From Pseudomonadota bacterium (GTDB lineage: Bacteria; Pseudomonadota; Alphaproteobacteria; Sphingomonadales; Govanellaceae): 64,000 nucleotides of DNA. Both the position numbers and the translations under genes were made by a program. Location: assembly GCA_003577275.1 (NCBI GenBank), contig QEVO01000002.1, positions 590,662 through 654,661 of the forward strand, read 5' to 3'. Below, piece by piece: positions 33,900 through 43,367 of this stretch (position 1 is the first letter of the stretch; each line of letters begins with the position of its first letter). The notes under the pieces were generated by a model, which made no database searches, was not told the DNA's origin, and saw only the letters and a list, made by a program, of their open reading frames with translations.

Positions 33900-35513
33900 C
33901 TAAAGCGGCAAGGTTTTCGGCCGGCGATGACGCAGCCAAGTTGCCAGCATCAAGCGCGTTAGCATCACGGCGGAGAATACCGATGTAACGATGCCGATGG
34001 ATAAGGTGACGGCAAATCCCTTCACCGGGCCGGAGCCGAATTCAAACAGGACCGCCGCGGCGATCAGCGTCGTGATATTGGCGTCGACGATGGTCGACAT
34101 GGCGTTGGAATAGCCGGCGTCAATGGCGGCGAGCGGCGTCTTGCCGGTGCGTATCTCCTCGCGGATGCGCTCGAAGACCAGTACGTTGGCGTCAACCGCC
34201 ATGCCGATGGTGAGCACGATACCGGCAATGCCCGGCAGGGTCAGCGTCGCGCCCAGCACCGACAGCGCGCCGCCGATCAGCGCCACGTTGACCACCAGCG
34301 CGATGTCGGCGGCGATGCCGAATGGCCCATAGGCCAGCAGCATGTAAATAACAACCGCGATGAAGCCAATGATCGAGGCGATCTTGCCGGCTTCGATGGA
34401 ATCGGCGCCAAGATCCGGCCCCACCGTGCGCTGTTCCAGAATTTTCAGCGGCGCCGGCAACGCGCCGGCGCGCAACAGCACGGCGAGCTCGTTGGCGCTT
34501 GCCACCGTGAAGTTGCCGGAAATGATCCCCGATCCGCCCAGGATCGGTTCGTTGATGCGCGGCGCGCTGATCACCTTGTTGTCGAGCACGATGGCGAACG
34601 GCCGGCCGACGTTGTTGCTGGTGGCTTCGGCGAAGCGCTTGGCGCCGGTGGAATCGAAGCGGAAGCTGACCACCGGCTGATTGTCCTGAAAGCTCGGTTG
34701 GGCGTCCACCAGCGAATCGCCGCTGACGAGAACGCGCTTTCGCACCACATACTTGGTTGCTTCGCCCGGCCCCGCGGCGACCGCCATCAGCACTTCCGAT
34801 CCCGGCGGCACCCGGCCGCGCTCCGCTTCCTCCACCGAGGCCGTCAGGTCGACCATGCGAAACGACATCTTGGCGGTGGTGTTGATGGTGCGGATAAGGT
34901 CGGAGGTATCGCGCACGCCCGGCACTTGCACGATGATGCGGTCATCGCCCTGGCGCTGAATCACCGGCTCGCGGGTGCCCAATTCATCGACGCGGCGGCG
35001 GACGATTTCGATGGACTGCTCCACCGCCGAGCGCTTGCGCGCGGCGATCGCCGCTTCGGTCATGCGCACGGTAATGGTGCGCTCGCCGGCTTCAGCGATT
35101 TCAAGATCAGGGCTGCCGGGGCCAAAAGCGCCGACGGTCGGCGAGATAAGCCCGCGCACCGCCGCCAGCGCCCGCTCCTTGTCAGCCACGTCAACCACAT
35201 CGAAGGTCACCGCGCCGCCGTCCGCCTGCAACCGGGTATAGCCAATGCGCTCGCCGTCCTTGGGCCGCAGCGCGCCGCGCACGTCATCGATGAGCGCTTC
35301 CAGGCGCTCCTTGATCACGGCGTCGACATCAACCTCGAACAGAAGATGCGCGCCGCCCTGCAAATCAAGGCCGAGATTGATCTGTCGCGACGGCAGCCAA
35401 CTGGGAAACTTCTCGACCACCTCGCGCGGGAAAAAATTCGGCATCAGGGTCAACAGCCCGATGAGACATACGCCAAGGATGGTAATCACCTTCCAGCGCG
35501 GAAAGTTCAGCAT
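33900..35513 (-). CDS. secD: Protein translocase subunit SecD
   Basis: A 537-residue membrane protein that, with SecF, pulls exported proteins out of the Sec channel using the proton gradient. GLDLQGGAHLLFEVD is the family signature, a large P1 periplasmic domain contains ELGTREPVIQRQG, and the C-terminal six-helix region has GMAVDANVLVFERIREE. It lies 11 bases upstream of secF and 33 bases after yajC. Confidence 0.97.
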   Translation of the reverse strand: MLNFPRWKVITILGVCLIGLLTLMPNFFPREVVEKFPSWLPSRQINLGLDLQGGAHLLFEVDVDAVIKERLEALIDDVRGALRPKDGERIGYTRLQADGGAVTFDVVDVADKERALAAVRGLISPTVGAFGPGSPDLEIAEAGERTITVRMTEAAIAARKRSAVEQSIEIVRRRVDELGTREPVIQRQGDDRIIVQVPGVRDTSDLIRTINTTAKMSFRMVDLTASVEEAERGRVPPGSEVLMAVAAGPGEATKYVVRKRVLVSGDSLVDAQPSFQDNQPVVSFRFDSTGAKRFAEATSNNVGRPFAIVLDNKVISAPRINEPILGGSGIISGNFTVASANELAVLLRAGALPAPLKILEQRTVGPDLGADSIEAGKIASIIGFIAVVIYMLLAYGPFGIAADIALVVNVALIGGALSVLGATLTLPGIAGIVLTIGMAVDANVLVFERIREEIRTGKTPLAAIDAGYSNAMSTIVDANITTLIAAAVLFEFGSGPVKGFAVTLSIGIVTSVFSAVMLTRLMLATWLRHRRPKTLPL

Positions 35514-35546
35514 GAACGGCTCCCCTAGGCGACCAGCAGGATCAAC

Positions 35547-35915
35547 TTACTTTTTGCTTTCGTCCTTGCCCTTGTCGTTGGCGGCTTTTTCCGGCTTCAC
35601 CGGCTGGGTCTTGCCGCGCACATCGGCGATCATCGAACGCACCACCCGCACCTTGACCTCGTTGCCCAGATCGAGCTCCACTTCGTCGGCGTCCTCGACC
35701 ACGCGGGCCACTTTGCCGATCAGGCCGCCGGAGGTGACCACGGTATCGCCGCGCTTTAGGGACGCGATCATCGCCTTGTGCTCCTTCACCCGCTTCTGCT
35801 GCGGCCGGATGAGGAGGAAATAGAACACCACCGCGATCAGGATGAAGGGCAGCAGCATCTCTAGCGCGCCGGGCTGGCCGGCGGCGGCGGTCTGGGCGAA
35901 GGCTGGGGTAAACAT
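35547..35915 (-). CDS. yajC: Preprotein translocase subunit YajC
   Basis: A 122-residue small protein with one membrane helix (LLPFILIAVVFYFLLIRPQQKR), then a soluble domain with SLKRGDTVVTSGGLIGKV. These are standard for YajC, the accessory partner of SecDF. First gene of the export operon. The promoter is expected between this gene and the divergent ATPase gene. Confidence 0.95.
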   Translation of the reverse strand: MFTPAFAQTAAAGQPGALEMLLPFILIAVVFYFLLIRPQQKRVKEHKAMIASLKRGDTVVTSGGLIGKVARVVEDADEVELDLGNEVKVRVVRSMIADVRGKTQPVKPEKAANDKGKDESKK

Positions 35916-36023
35916 ATTTGGCTAGTCCCTGGCAAGAAGAAAAACGGTGAGGCGGACTATAGCCGCCCGCGCCTTATTTGCAAACCGATCTCGGATAGGG
36001 CAAGAAAACTAAAGTACAGCCGC

Positions 36024-36893
36024 ATGAGAAGGCCCGAGATGACCGACGACCCCAAGACCCTTGAGCGCATCGCCGCCGCCCTGGAGCGCCTGGCCCCCGC
36101 TCCCGCCCCCCTGCCCGATTTGACGGCCGCCAACGCCTATGTTTGGCAAGCCGGCCCGGATCGCCTGACGGCGGTGCCCCGGGTCAACCATGTGGACTTG
36201 GCCCTCCTGCAAGGCATCGACCATGTGCGGGACATCCTGTTGGCCAATACCGAGCGCTTCGCCGCTGGTCTGCCGGCCAACAACGCCCTCTTATGGGGGG
36301 CGCGGGGGATGGGCAAAAGCTCGCTGATTAAGGCGGTGCACGCCGCCGTCAACGCCCGCCGCCAGAAGGAGAACGCCCTCCTCTTGGTGGAAATCCACCG
36401 CGAGGACATCCAAAGCCTGCCCCGGCTATTGAAAATGCTCGCCGGCGGCCGCCGCACCCTGATTTTCTGCGATGATCTGTCGTTCGACGGCGACGACACC
36501 ACCTATAAATCCTTAAAAGCCGTACTCGACGGCGGCATCGAGGGGCGGCCGGACAATGTGCTGTTCTACGCCACCTCCAACCGCCGTCATCTGATGCCCC
36601 GCCAGATGATCGAAAACGAGCGATCGAGCGCCATCAACCCGGCCGAGGCGGTGGAGGAGAAAGTATCGCTGTCTGATCGCTTCGGGCTGTGGTTGGGGTT
36701 CCATGGCTGTTCGCAGGACCAGTACCTGGCCATGGTCGACGGCTACGTCGCCCACTTCGGTTTGAGCGGCGAGGCGGCGGAGCTTCATCATCAAGCGCTG
36801 GAATGGGCCACCACCCGCGGCGCGCGCTCGGGTCGGGTGGCCTGGCAGTTCATCCTCGACCTCGCCGGCCGGCAGGGCAAGCGGCTGGAGTGA
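36024..36893 (+). CDS. DUF815-family AAA+-type ATPase
   Basis: A 289-residue P-loop ATPase. GARGMGKSSLIKAVH is Walker A, TLIFCDDLSF with two aspartates is Walker B, and LFYATSNRRHLMPR and SDRFGLWLGFH are typical of DUF815. The N-terminal helical part is 80 residues. Its neighbour, the secDF operon, is conserved with it in many alphaproteobacteria, but its role is unknown. ATG 36039 (MTDDPKTL) is an alternative start. Confidence 0.88.
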   Translation: MRRPEMTDDPKTLERIAAALERLAPAPAPLPDLTAANAYVWQAGPDRLTAVPRVNHVDLALLQGIDHVRDILLANTERFAAGLPANNALLWGARGMGKSSLIKAVHAAVNARRQKENALLLVEIHREDIQSLPRLLKMLAGGRRTLIFCDDLSFDGDDTTYKSLKAVLDGGIEGRPDNVLFYATSNRRHLMPRQMIENERSSAINPAEAVEEKVSLSDRFGLWLGFHGCSQDQYLAMVDGYVAHFGLSGEAAELHHQALEWATTRGARSGRVAWQFILDLAGRQGKRLE

Positions 36894-36936
36894 TGGAATT
36901 TTACAATAATTAGTGAACCGTTCTTCTTTATGTCCT

Positions 36937-37006
36937 GTCATCCCCTTGATAAGCGGGGATCCAGCCCTTTGGTTTTGCTATGGATTCCCGCTTACGCGGG
37001 AATGAC
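36937..37006. repeat. Intergenic inverted repeat (GTCATCCCC...GGGAATGAC), copy 1
   Basis: GTCATCCCC-TTGATAAG-CGGGGAT and ATTCCCGC-TTAC-GCGGGAATGAC are two hairpins joined by a spacer. Copies lie at 55271-55340 and 60305-60371. It separates two convergent genes. Confidence 0.85.
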
Positions 37007-37047
37007 GTCTTTATTTTCTGAGTATGCCTAACTGGCGAGTAAGCTCC

Positions 37048-37689
37048 CTACCCCTCCCGGGCGACGCCGGGAACCAGGGGTACGAACTTGGTATGAATGA
37101 GGTCTTCTTCCTGCACCCCCGCCGCCGTGCGGCGCAGGCGCAACAGCCGCTGTTCGCCTGCCTCCTCGCCCACTGGGATTACCATGACGCCGCCCTCGGC
37201 CAACTGATCGACGAGGGTTTGCGGTACCTCAATGGCGGCGGCGGTGACGATGATGCGGTCGAACGGCGCCTGCTCGACCCACCCTTTGTGGCCGTCGCCA
37301 TGGCGGGTGGTGATGTTGGAAATGCCAAGGGCGGCGAACCGCGCCTCGGCTTCTTTAAGGAGCGCGCGGTAGCGCTCGACGCTGTAGACCCGGCGGCAGA
37401 GGCGGGAGAGCACCGCCGCCTGATAGCCCGAGCCGGTGCCGATTTCCAACACCTTCATGCGCGGCGCCACCTCCAGCGCCTGGGTCATGAAGGCCACCGT
37501 CTGCGGCTGGCTGATGGTCTGGCCGTCGGCGATGGGCAGCGCGGTGTTCTCATAGGCCCGGTCGCGGAAGGTTTCCGGCACGAAGGCTTCCCGGGGCAAA
37601 GTTTCGATAACCTCCAACACCCGCCGGTCGCTGACCCCGCCGCGCCGCAGGTCCATGATCAGTTTGATTTTTTGCGCGCGCAATGGCAC
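37048..37689 (-). CDS. pcm: Protein-L-isoaspartate O-methyltransferase
   Basis: A 213-residue SAM-dependent enzyme that repairs isoaspartyl residues in aged proteins. VLEIGTGSGYQAAVLSRL is the SAM-binding motif, preceded by TLPREAFVPE and TISQPQTVAFMTQAL, all family hallmarks. The start is GTG 37689 (MPLRAQKIKLIMDLRRGG). It lies nine bases after surE on the same strand, the classic surE-pcm pair. Confidence 0.96.
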   Translation of the reverse strand: MPLRAQKIKLIMDLRRGGVSDRRVLEVIETLPREAFVPETFRDRAYENTALPIADGQTISQPQTVAFMTQALEVAPRMKVLEIGTGSGYQAAVLSRLCRRVYSVERYRALLKEAEARFAALGISNITTRHGDGHKGWVEQAPFDRIIVTAAAIEVPQTLVDQLAEGGVMVIPVGEEAGEQRLLRLRRTAAGVQEEDLIHTKFVPLVPGVAREG

Positions 37690-37698
37690 CGGATCGGC

Positions 37699-38481
37699 TC
37701 AAAAATGGCGGTTGAGGCGCGTGGCCAGGGAGGAGCGGGTGCGCTCGTGGGTAAGGTCGAGATGCAAGGGCGTGACCGAAATATAGCCGTCGCGCACCGC
37801 CTTTAAGTCAATACCCTCGCCCGGCTCGCCATAGGCGCGGCGCAAGCCAAACCAGTAATAAGGATAGCCGCGGGCATCGATGCGCTTGTCGATGATCAGT
37901 TCGGATTCGTCGCGAAAACCCTGCTGGGTGACGGCGACGCCCTTGACCAGTTCCGGCGCGACCCCGGGAAAATTGACGTTGATGAGAACGCCGCGGTCCC
38001 AGCCGGCGGCAAGGAGGTCGCGCACCAGCGCCGGCCCGTGGCGGCGCGCGGTGTCCCAATGCTCCTCTTTGTCGGCGCGGCCCACCACCTGGCTCAAGGC
38101 GATGGCGGGAATGCCGCACAAGACCCCTTCCATGGCCCCGGCGATGGTGCCGGAATAGGTCACGTCCTCCGCAAGATTGGCGCCGCGATTGACGCCGGAC
38201 AGCACCAGGGTCGGCTTTTTGTCCTTGATGATCTCGTGCACCGCCAGCATGACGCAATCGGTGGGCGTGCCCCTGACCGCCCATTCCCGCTCAGCGATCT
38301 GGCGGATGCGCAAGGGTTCGGACAGGGTCAGGCCGTGGCCGGCGCCGCTTTGCTCGAACTCCGGGGCGACGATCCACACGTCATCGGTGAGAGCTTGGGC
38401 GATGCCGGACAGCACCTGGAGACCCGGCGCGTGGATGCCGTCATCATTGGTGATCAGAATCCGGAGAGCGGCCTCAGCCAT
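37699..38481 (-). CDS. surE: 5'-nucleotidase SurE
   Basis: A 260-residue nucleotide phosphatase that acts on nucleoside 5'- and 3'-monophosphates. [17 protein letters not shown] with two adjacent metal-binding aspartates, [20 protein letters not shown] and VNVNFP-type strands are all present. Its start overlaps the stop of serS by eight bases, suggesting translational coupling. Part of the serS-surE-pcm operon. Confidence 0.97.
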   Translation of the reverse strand: MAEAALRILITNDDGIHAPGLQVLSGIAQALTDDVWIVAPEFEQSGAGHGLTLSEPLRIRQIAEREWAVRGTPTDCVMLAVHEIIKDKKPTLVLSGVNRGANLAEDVTYSGTIAGAMEGVLCGIPAIALSQVVGRADKEEHWDTARRHGPALVRDLLAAGWDRGVLINVNFPGVAPELVKGVAVTQQGFRDESELIIDKRIDARGYPYYWFGLRRAYGEPGEGIDLKAVRDGYISVTPLHLDLTHERTRSSLATRLNRHF

Positions 38482-39751
38482 GGGCGGCGATCCGCTCCAG
38501 GCCGCCTATGTAGGGCCGCAACGCCTCGGGCACGATCACCGAGCCGTCGGCCTGCTGGTAATTCTCCACCACGGCGATGAGGGCGCGGCCCACCGCCAGC
38601 CCGGAGCCGTTCAAGGTATGGACAAAGCGCGTCTCCTTGCCAGCCGCCGGCCGGTAGCGGGTCTTCATGCGCCGGGCCTGGAAATCGCCGAAGTGCGAGC
38701 AACTGGAAATCTCGCGGAACTGGCCTTGGCCCGGCAACCAGACCTCGATGTCATAGGTCTTGCGCGAGGAAAAGCCCATATCGCCGGTGGACAGCTTGAC
38801 CACGCGGTAAGCCAGGCCTAAGCGCCGCAGCACTTCCTCGGCGCAGCCCGTCAGGCGCTCCAGCTCGGCCTCAGCCGCCTCCGGCGTGGTCAGGCTGACG
38901 ATCTCCACCTTCATGAACTGATGCTGGCGGATCATGCCCCGGGTATCCTTGCCCGCCGCCCCGGCCTCGGAGCGGAAACAGGGAGTGAGCGCGGTATAGC
39001 GCAAGGGCAGCTTGTCCTCGTCCAGAATGTCGCCCAGGTGCAGGTTGGTAAGCGGCACCTCCGCCGTTGGGATCAGCGAGTGCTCGCTGGTGGTGCGGAA
39101 AAAGTCGGCGGCGAATTTGGGCAACTGGCCGGTGCCGAACATCGCCTCGTCGCGCACCAGAAGCGGCGGCGAGACTTCATGGTAGCCGTGTTCGTTCGTA
39201 TGCAGATCGAGCATGAACGCGCCCAGCGCCCGCTCCAGCCGGGCGAGCGCGCCTTTCAAGACCACGAAGCGGGCGCCGGAAAGCTTGGCGGCGGCGGCGA
39301 AATCCATCATCCCCAGCGCTTCGCCGATCTCGAAATGCTCGCGCGGTTTGAACGCGAAGGCCGGCGGCGTTCCCCAGCGGCGGACCTCGACATTGGCCGT
39401 CTCGTCGGAGCCGTCGGGACAATCGGCGGCGGGAAGGTTAGGCAACCCGGCCAACAGGCTATCAAGCTCGGCGGCCAATTGCCGCTCCTCCTCCTCCAGG
39501 CGGGGAATTTCTGTTTTCAGCGTGGCGACCTCGGCCATCAGGGCGTCGGCATTCTCGCCCTTGCGCTTGGCCTCGCCGATCTGGCGCGAGGCGTCGTTGC
39601 GCCGCGCCTGCAATTCCTGCAACCGGGTCTGACAGGCGCGACGGCGGCTGTCGAGCTCGAGAATGGCCGGCGTCTGGGGCGCCAGACCGCGCCGCCCCCA
39701 TCCTTGATCAAAAATCTCAGGATTGTCGCGAATCGATTTGATGTCTAACAT
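38474..39751 (-). CDS. serS: Seryl-tRNA synthetase
   Basis: A 425-residue class II enzyme. The N-terminal coiled-coil arm (about 30-100) recognises the tRNA-Ser long variable arm. Class II motifs follow, with [10 protein letters not shown] (motif 2 area, [17 protein letters not shown]) and the C-terminal [19 protein letters not shown] (motif 3). Length is standard. It follows the tat operon at a 28-base distance. Confidence 0.97.
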   Translation of the reverse strand: MLDIKSIRDNPEIFDQGWGRRGLAPQTPAILELDSRRRACQTRLQELQARRNDASRQIGEAKRKGENADALMAEVATLKTEIPRLEEEERQLAAELDSLLAGLPNLPAADCPDGSDETANVEVRRWGTPPAFAFKPREHFEIGEALGMMDFAAAAKLSGARFVVLKGALARLERALGAFMLDLHTNEHGYHEVSPPLLVRDEAMFGTGQLPKFAADFFRTTSEHSLIPTAEVPLTNLHLGDILDEDKLPLRYTALTPCFRSEAGAAGKDTRGMIRQHQFMKVEIVSLTTPEAAEAELERLTGCAEEVLRRLGLAYRVVKLSTGDMGFSSRKTYDIEVWLPGQGQFREISSCSHFGDFQARRMKTRYRPAAGKETRFVHTLNGSGLAVGRALIAVVENYQQADGSVIVPEALRPYIGGLERIAAHG

Positions 39752-39778
39752 TATTTTCTAATTCATTGGTGTCAAAGT

Positions 39779-40576
39779 TTAAGAATCGGCTTCGGCGTCT
39801 GCCATCCCCCGGCGGCGCTCGGACAAGCGAATGAGCCAGATAGATATTTCATAAAGCAGCACGATGGAAAGCCCCAATCCAATCTGGCTTAAGGGATCGG
39901 GCGGGGTGATCACCGCCGCCACGGCAAAAATAATGACAATGGCGTAGCGCCGCTTCTCCACCAGAGTTTGCGCAGAAATCAACCCGGCCCGGCCCATCAG
40001 GGTGAGGAGCACCGGCAACTGGAAGCTCAAGCCGAAAGCAAATACCAGGGTCATGACCAACGCAAGATATTCGTTGACCTTGGCTTCCAGTTGAATGGGC
40101 AGACCACCCGCTTCGCTGGGTAGGGTTTCAAAGCTTAAGAAAAACTGCCAAGCCGCTGGAATAATGAAATAATAAACGAAAGCCGCCCCCAGGATAAACA
40201 ACACCGGGGTGGCCACCAGGAAGGGCAGGAACGCCCTTCGCTCATGGCGGTAAAGGCCCGGCGCAACGAATTTCCAGACTTGTATGGCGATCAGTGGAAA
40301 GGAAATCACCAGGGCGGCGAAGGCGGCGACCTTGACGTAGGTAAAGAACGCTTCGTAAAGGCCGGTATAGATCATCCGCCGCGTCGGATCATGGCCCAGC
40401 GCATCGGCCAGGGGCCGGGTCAGGAAATAATAGATATCCTCGGCGAAGATATAGCAAACGACAAAAACCGCCACATAGGCCCACAGCGACCAGATGAGCC
40501 GCCGACGCAACTCGATCAAGTGGTCAAGCAGCGGCGCGCGGCTATCGTCGAGGCTTTCTTTCTCCCCTGGCGTCAC
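39779..40576 (-). CDS. tatC: Sec-independent protein translocase TatC
   Basis: A 265-residue protein with six membrane helices. HLIELRRRLIWS is the conserved N-terminal cytosolic motif that reads twin-arginine signals, with FSLPVLL-type FGLSFQLPVLL later. RYAIVIIFAVAAVITPPDPLSQ is typical of TatC. Its start overlaps the tatB stop by four bases. It serves the Tat-like partner at 22.1 kb and others. Confidence 0.97.
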   Translation of the reverse strand: MTPGEKESLDDSRAPLLDHLIELRRRLIWSLWAYVAVFVVCYIFAEDIYYFLTRPLADALGHDPTRRMIYTGLYEAFFTYVKVAAFAALVISFPLIAIQVWKFVAPGLYRHERRAFLPFLVATPVLFILGAAFVYYFIIPAAWQFFLSFETLPSEAGGLPIQLEAKVNEYLALVMTLVFAFGLSFQLPVLLTLMGRAGLISAQTLVEKRRYAIVIIFAVAAVITPPDPLSQIGLGLSIVLLYEISIWLIRLSERRRGMADAEADS

Positions 40577-40887
40577 GACGCCGCTCCGTCGTCTTTCTTG
40601 TCGGGCTTTGCCTCAAGCTGCGGCGGCGTCTCCGCCGGTTTGATATAGGGTTCAGGCCGGGTCGAGGGATCAAAATTGGTAACGTGGTGGATGGACTTCT
40701 TGACCTCGTCCAGCTCCGCCTCGCGCGCCACCTCGTCCAGGCTCGACTTGAATTCATTGGCAAGCCGTCGCGCCTGGCGCGCCCATTGGCCTGCGGTGCG
40801 CAGCATGCGCGGCAGATCCTTTGGCCCCACCACGATGATCGCCACCACGGCGATCACCAATAGTTCGCTCCAGCCGACGTCAAACAT
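40573..40887 (-). CDS. tatB: Sec-independent protein translocase TatB
   Basis: A 104-residue protein. MFDVGWSELLVIAVVAIIVVGPKDLP is the TatB N-terminal helix with its glutamate and FGPK-like hinge, followed by an amphipathic helix (RRLANEFKSSLDEVAREAE) and an acidic/proline-rich tail. It overlaps tatC by four bases and lies 20 bases after tatA. Confidence 0.95.
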   Translation of the reverse strand: MFDVGWSELLVIAVVAIIVVGPKDLPRMLRTAGQWARQARRLANEFKSSLDEVAREAELDEVKKSIHHVTNFDPSTRPEPYIKPAETPPQLEAKPDKKDDGAAS

Positions 40888-40907
40888 ATGGATATGGCCT
40901 TAATATC

Positions 40908-41126
40908 TCAGGCCGACTTATTGCCGTCCTGGCCGTTTCCGGACGACTTGGCGCTGTCGTCGCGCAGAGCTTTCGGCTTGTCATCGTCCTCATTGAGACC
41001 CTTCTTGAAACTGCGGATCCCCTTGGCGACGTCCCCCATGAGATCGGAAATCTTGCCCCTGCCGAACAACAGGACAACGAGGAGCACCACCAGAATGATC
41101 TGCCAAAAACCAACACTCATATTCAT
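40908..41126 (-). CDS. tatA: Sec-independent protein translocase TatA
   Basis: A 72-residue pore-forming subunit. The helix [25 protein letters not shown] contains the typical FGRGKI hinge, followed by an amphipathic helix and a charged tail. It is the first gene of tatABC and lies about 90 bases after scpB, so the whole scp-tat-ser group may be one long transcript. Confidence 0.95.
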   Translation of the reverse strand: MNMSVGFWQIILVVLLVVLLFGRGKISDLMGDVAKGIRSFKKGLNEDDDKPKALRDDSAKSSGNGQDGNKSA

Positions 41127-41217
41127 CGCTCCACATTAAAGGGCTAGGTAAAGCCCAAAAAAAACGCCGCGCAGTGTCGCAGAAAGGGGGTACGGCCGCA
41201 ATGGCCTGCCCCGGCGC

Positions 41218-41868
41218 CTATTCCGCCGCGGTTTCGTGCTCCTCGCCTTCCAGGTCGTCAAGAGGCAGCTCTTCCAGAGGCAGTTCTTCCTCCGCCTCCT
41301 CGCCTTCCTCCTTGGGCTCGTTGAAGGACAAAACGCCCAGATTGACATGATCGAGGAGCCCGGCGGCCTTCAGTTCCTCAATCCCCGGCAGATCATCGAC
41401 GCTGGCGAGCCCGAAATGCACCAGGAACGACTCAGAAGTGCCATAGGTCACCGGCCGGCCGGGGGTGCGCTTGCGGCCCCGGGGCTTCACCCAGCCCGCC
41501 TCCATCAGCACGTCCAAAGTGCCCTTGCTCAACCCCACGCCGCGGATTTCCTCGATCTCGGCCCGGGTCACCGGCTGGTGATAGGCGACGATGGCCAAGG
41601 TCTCCACCGCCGCCCGGGACAAGCGCCGGGGCTCTTCCAGCTCCTTCCGGAGGAGAAAGGCCAAGTCGGCGGCGGTGCGGAACATCCACTTGCCGGCCAC
41701 CGACACCAGATTGACCCCGCGCGGCGCATAATGCTCGCTCAAGGCGGTAAGAATAGCGGCAACGTCGGCGCCTTCGGGCACCCGCTCCGCCAGCGCCGCC
41801 TCACTCAACGGTTCGGCCGAGGCAAAGAGCAGCGCCTCCACCATGCGCAAATGCTCGTCGTTGATCAT
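41218..41868 (-). CDS. scpB: Segregation and condensation protein ScpB
   Basis: A 216-residue kleisin-associated protein with two winged-helix domains. MVEALLFASAEPLSE, TLAIVAYHQPVTRAEIEEIRGV and FLVHFGLASVDDLPGI are ScpB hallmarks. An acidic C-terminal tail (EEEEL-rich) is present. With ScpA and SMC it compacts the chromosome. It lies 15 bases after scpA. Confidence 0.96.
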   Translation of the reverse strand: MINDEHLRMVEALLFASAEPLSEAALAERVPEGADVAAILTALSEHYAPRGVNLVSVAGKWMFRTAADLAFLLRKELEEPRRLSRAAVETLAIVAYHQPVTRAEIEEIRGVGLSKGTLDVLMEAGWVKPRGRKRTPGRPVTYGTSESFLVHFGLASVDDLPGIEELKAAGLLDHVNLGVLSFNEPKEEGEEAEEELPLEELPLDDLEGEEHETAAE

Positions 41869-41883
41869 TACCCCTTGTGCTCC

Positions 41884-42678
41884 CTATGGCTCGCGCCGCG
41901 CCCGCATGTAGAGCGGACCGTAGGCTTCCATTTGCTGCAAGTCCGCCCGGCCTTGCTTGGCGACCTCCAGCGCCGCCACGAACATACTGGCCTTGGCCGA
42001 GCGCCGCAGCTTGGGATCAGCGAGCCCCTCCGGCAGGAAGTGCTCCAGCGTCGTCCAATCGATGGCCGTCCCCACCAGACGCTCCAGCCGCTCCAGCGCC
42101 GCTTCCAGGGAATAGACCCTGACCCGGGGAATCTTCAACTCGGTCACCCGGGTGCGGATGCTGTGCTCGCCATAGGCCTTCAAGAGCTCGTATAGCGTCA
42201 CGTCATAGAGCGTCTTGCGGCTGACCTGGATACCCTCCGGCTGGCCGCGGCGAAACACATCGCGGCCCAGGCGGTCGCGGGCCATCAAGGTCGCCGCCAC
42301 CTCGCGCATCGCCTCCAGGCGGGCCAACTGGGCGGCGAGCCGCGCCGCCATTTCCTCGGCCGAGGGCTCTTCCTCCTCATCCACGGGCAACAGCAGGCGC
42401 GACTTTAAATAAGCGAGCCAAGCCGCCATCACCAGATAATCGGCCGCCAATTCCAGCCGCAGCCGCCGCGCCTCGGTGATGAACGCCAGATACTGCTCCA
42501 CCAGGGCCAGGATGGAAATCTGGCGCAAATCCACCTTCTGCGTGCGCGCCAGCACCAGAAGCACGTCAAGCGGCCCTTCATAGCCGTCGACATCGACCAT
42601 CAACCGATCCACCGCCTCGTCGCCGGTGGACGGCCCCAGGGGTAATACCCCTTCGAATTCGTTTGGCTCTTCGCTCAT
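41884..42678 (-). CDS. scpA: Segregation and condensation protein ScpA
   Basis: A 264-residue kleisin that bridges the SMC heads. YEGPLDVLLVLARTQKVDLRQISI is the N-terminal domain, YLVMAAWLAYLKSRLLLP is the next helix, and the C-terminal winged helix contains ATFVAALEVAKQG-like FVAALEVAKQGRADLQQ. It precedes scpB and lies two bases after the M50 protease gene. Confidence 0.96.
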   Translation of the reverse strand: MSEEPNEFEGVLPLGPSTGDEAVDRLMVDVDGYEGPLDVLLVLARTQKVDLRQISILALVEQYLAFITEARRLRLELAADYLVMAAWLAYLKSRLLLPVDEEEEPSAEEMAARLAAQLARLEAMREVAATLMARDRLGRDVFRRGQPEGIQVSRKTLYDVTLYELLKAYGEHSIRTRVTELKIPRVRVYSLEAALERLERLVGTAIDWTTLEHFLPEGLADPKLRRSAKASMFVAALEVAKQGRADLQQMEAYGPLYMRARREP

Positions 42679-42680
42679 GC

Positions 42681-43367
42681 CTACTCCGAGACGCCAACCA
42701 CGTATTTCATGATGAAACTATACAGGAAATCCATGGGCGGTAATACGAACCAGGCAAAGATATTCCAATTCTGCCCCAGCGCCGCGCCGAGGAGCGGCAC
42801 CAGGAAGATCAGCCCGATGAGGATGAACATGCCGTAGGGCTCCAGCCGAGCCAACGGCAGCGCCAGCGGCGGCGGCAACAACCCGACCGCTACCCGGCCG
42901 CCGTCCAGGGGCGGGATCGGCAGCATGTTAAAGAGCGCCAGGAGGAGATTAATCTGGATGCCGTTGACCATGTTGCGGGCGAACCACTCCTGGGCAAACC
43001 CCGGCAACAGCACCGTCAAATGAATGAGAAAGCCGGCGGCGAAGGCCATGGCGAAATTGATGCCCGGCCCGGCGGCGGCGACCCACATCATATCACGCTT
43101 AGGGTTCTTCAGGCGGCGAAAGTCCACCGGCACCGGCTTGGCGTAGCCGAACAGAAACGGCGAACGGCTGAGGAACAGAATGAGCGGCAGGAGCACCGTG
43201 CCGAAGGGATCGACATGGCGCACCGGATTAAAGCTCACCCTGCCCAGCCGCTTGGCGGTATCGTCGCCGAGGAGATTGGCGACGTAGCCGTGCGCCGCCT
43301 CATGGAGCGTGATCGCCACGATCACCGGGATCGCCCAGGTGGACAACGTTACCATCAGTTCGGCCAT
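42681..43367 (-). CDS. M50-family site-2-type metalloprotease
   Basis: A 228-residue membrane protease. Zinc-binding ITLHEAAHGYVANLLG holds the HExxH motif, and FNMLPIPPLDGGRV holds the conserved aspartate of the second motif. The protein has about six helices and no PDZ domain, so it belongs to the small M50B group. Its start overlaps the nagZ stop by one base. Substrate unknown. Confidence 0.92.
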   Translation of the reverse strand: MAELMVTLSTWAIPVIVAITLHEAAHGYVANLLGDDTAKRLGRVSFNPVRHVDPFGTVLLPLILFLSRSPFLFGYAKPVPVDFRRLKNPKRDMMWVAAAGPGINFAMAFAAGFLIHLTVLLPGFAQEWFARNMVNGIQINLLLALFNMLPIPPLDGGRVAVGLLPPPLALPLARLEPYGMFILIGLIFLVPLLGAALGQNWNIFAWFVLPPMDFLYSFIMKYVVGVSE

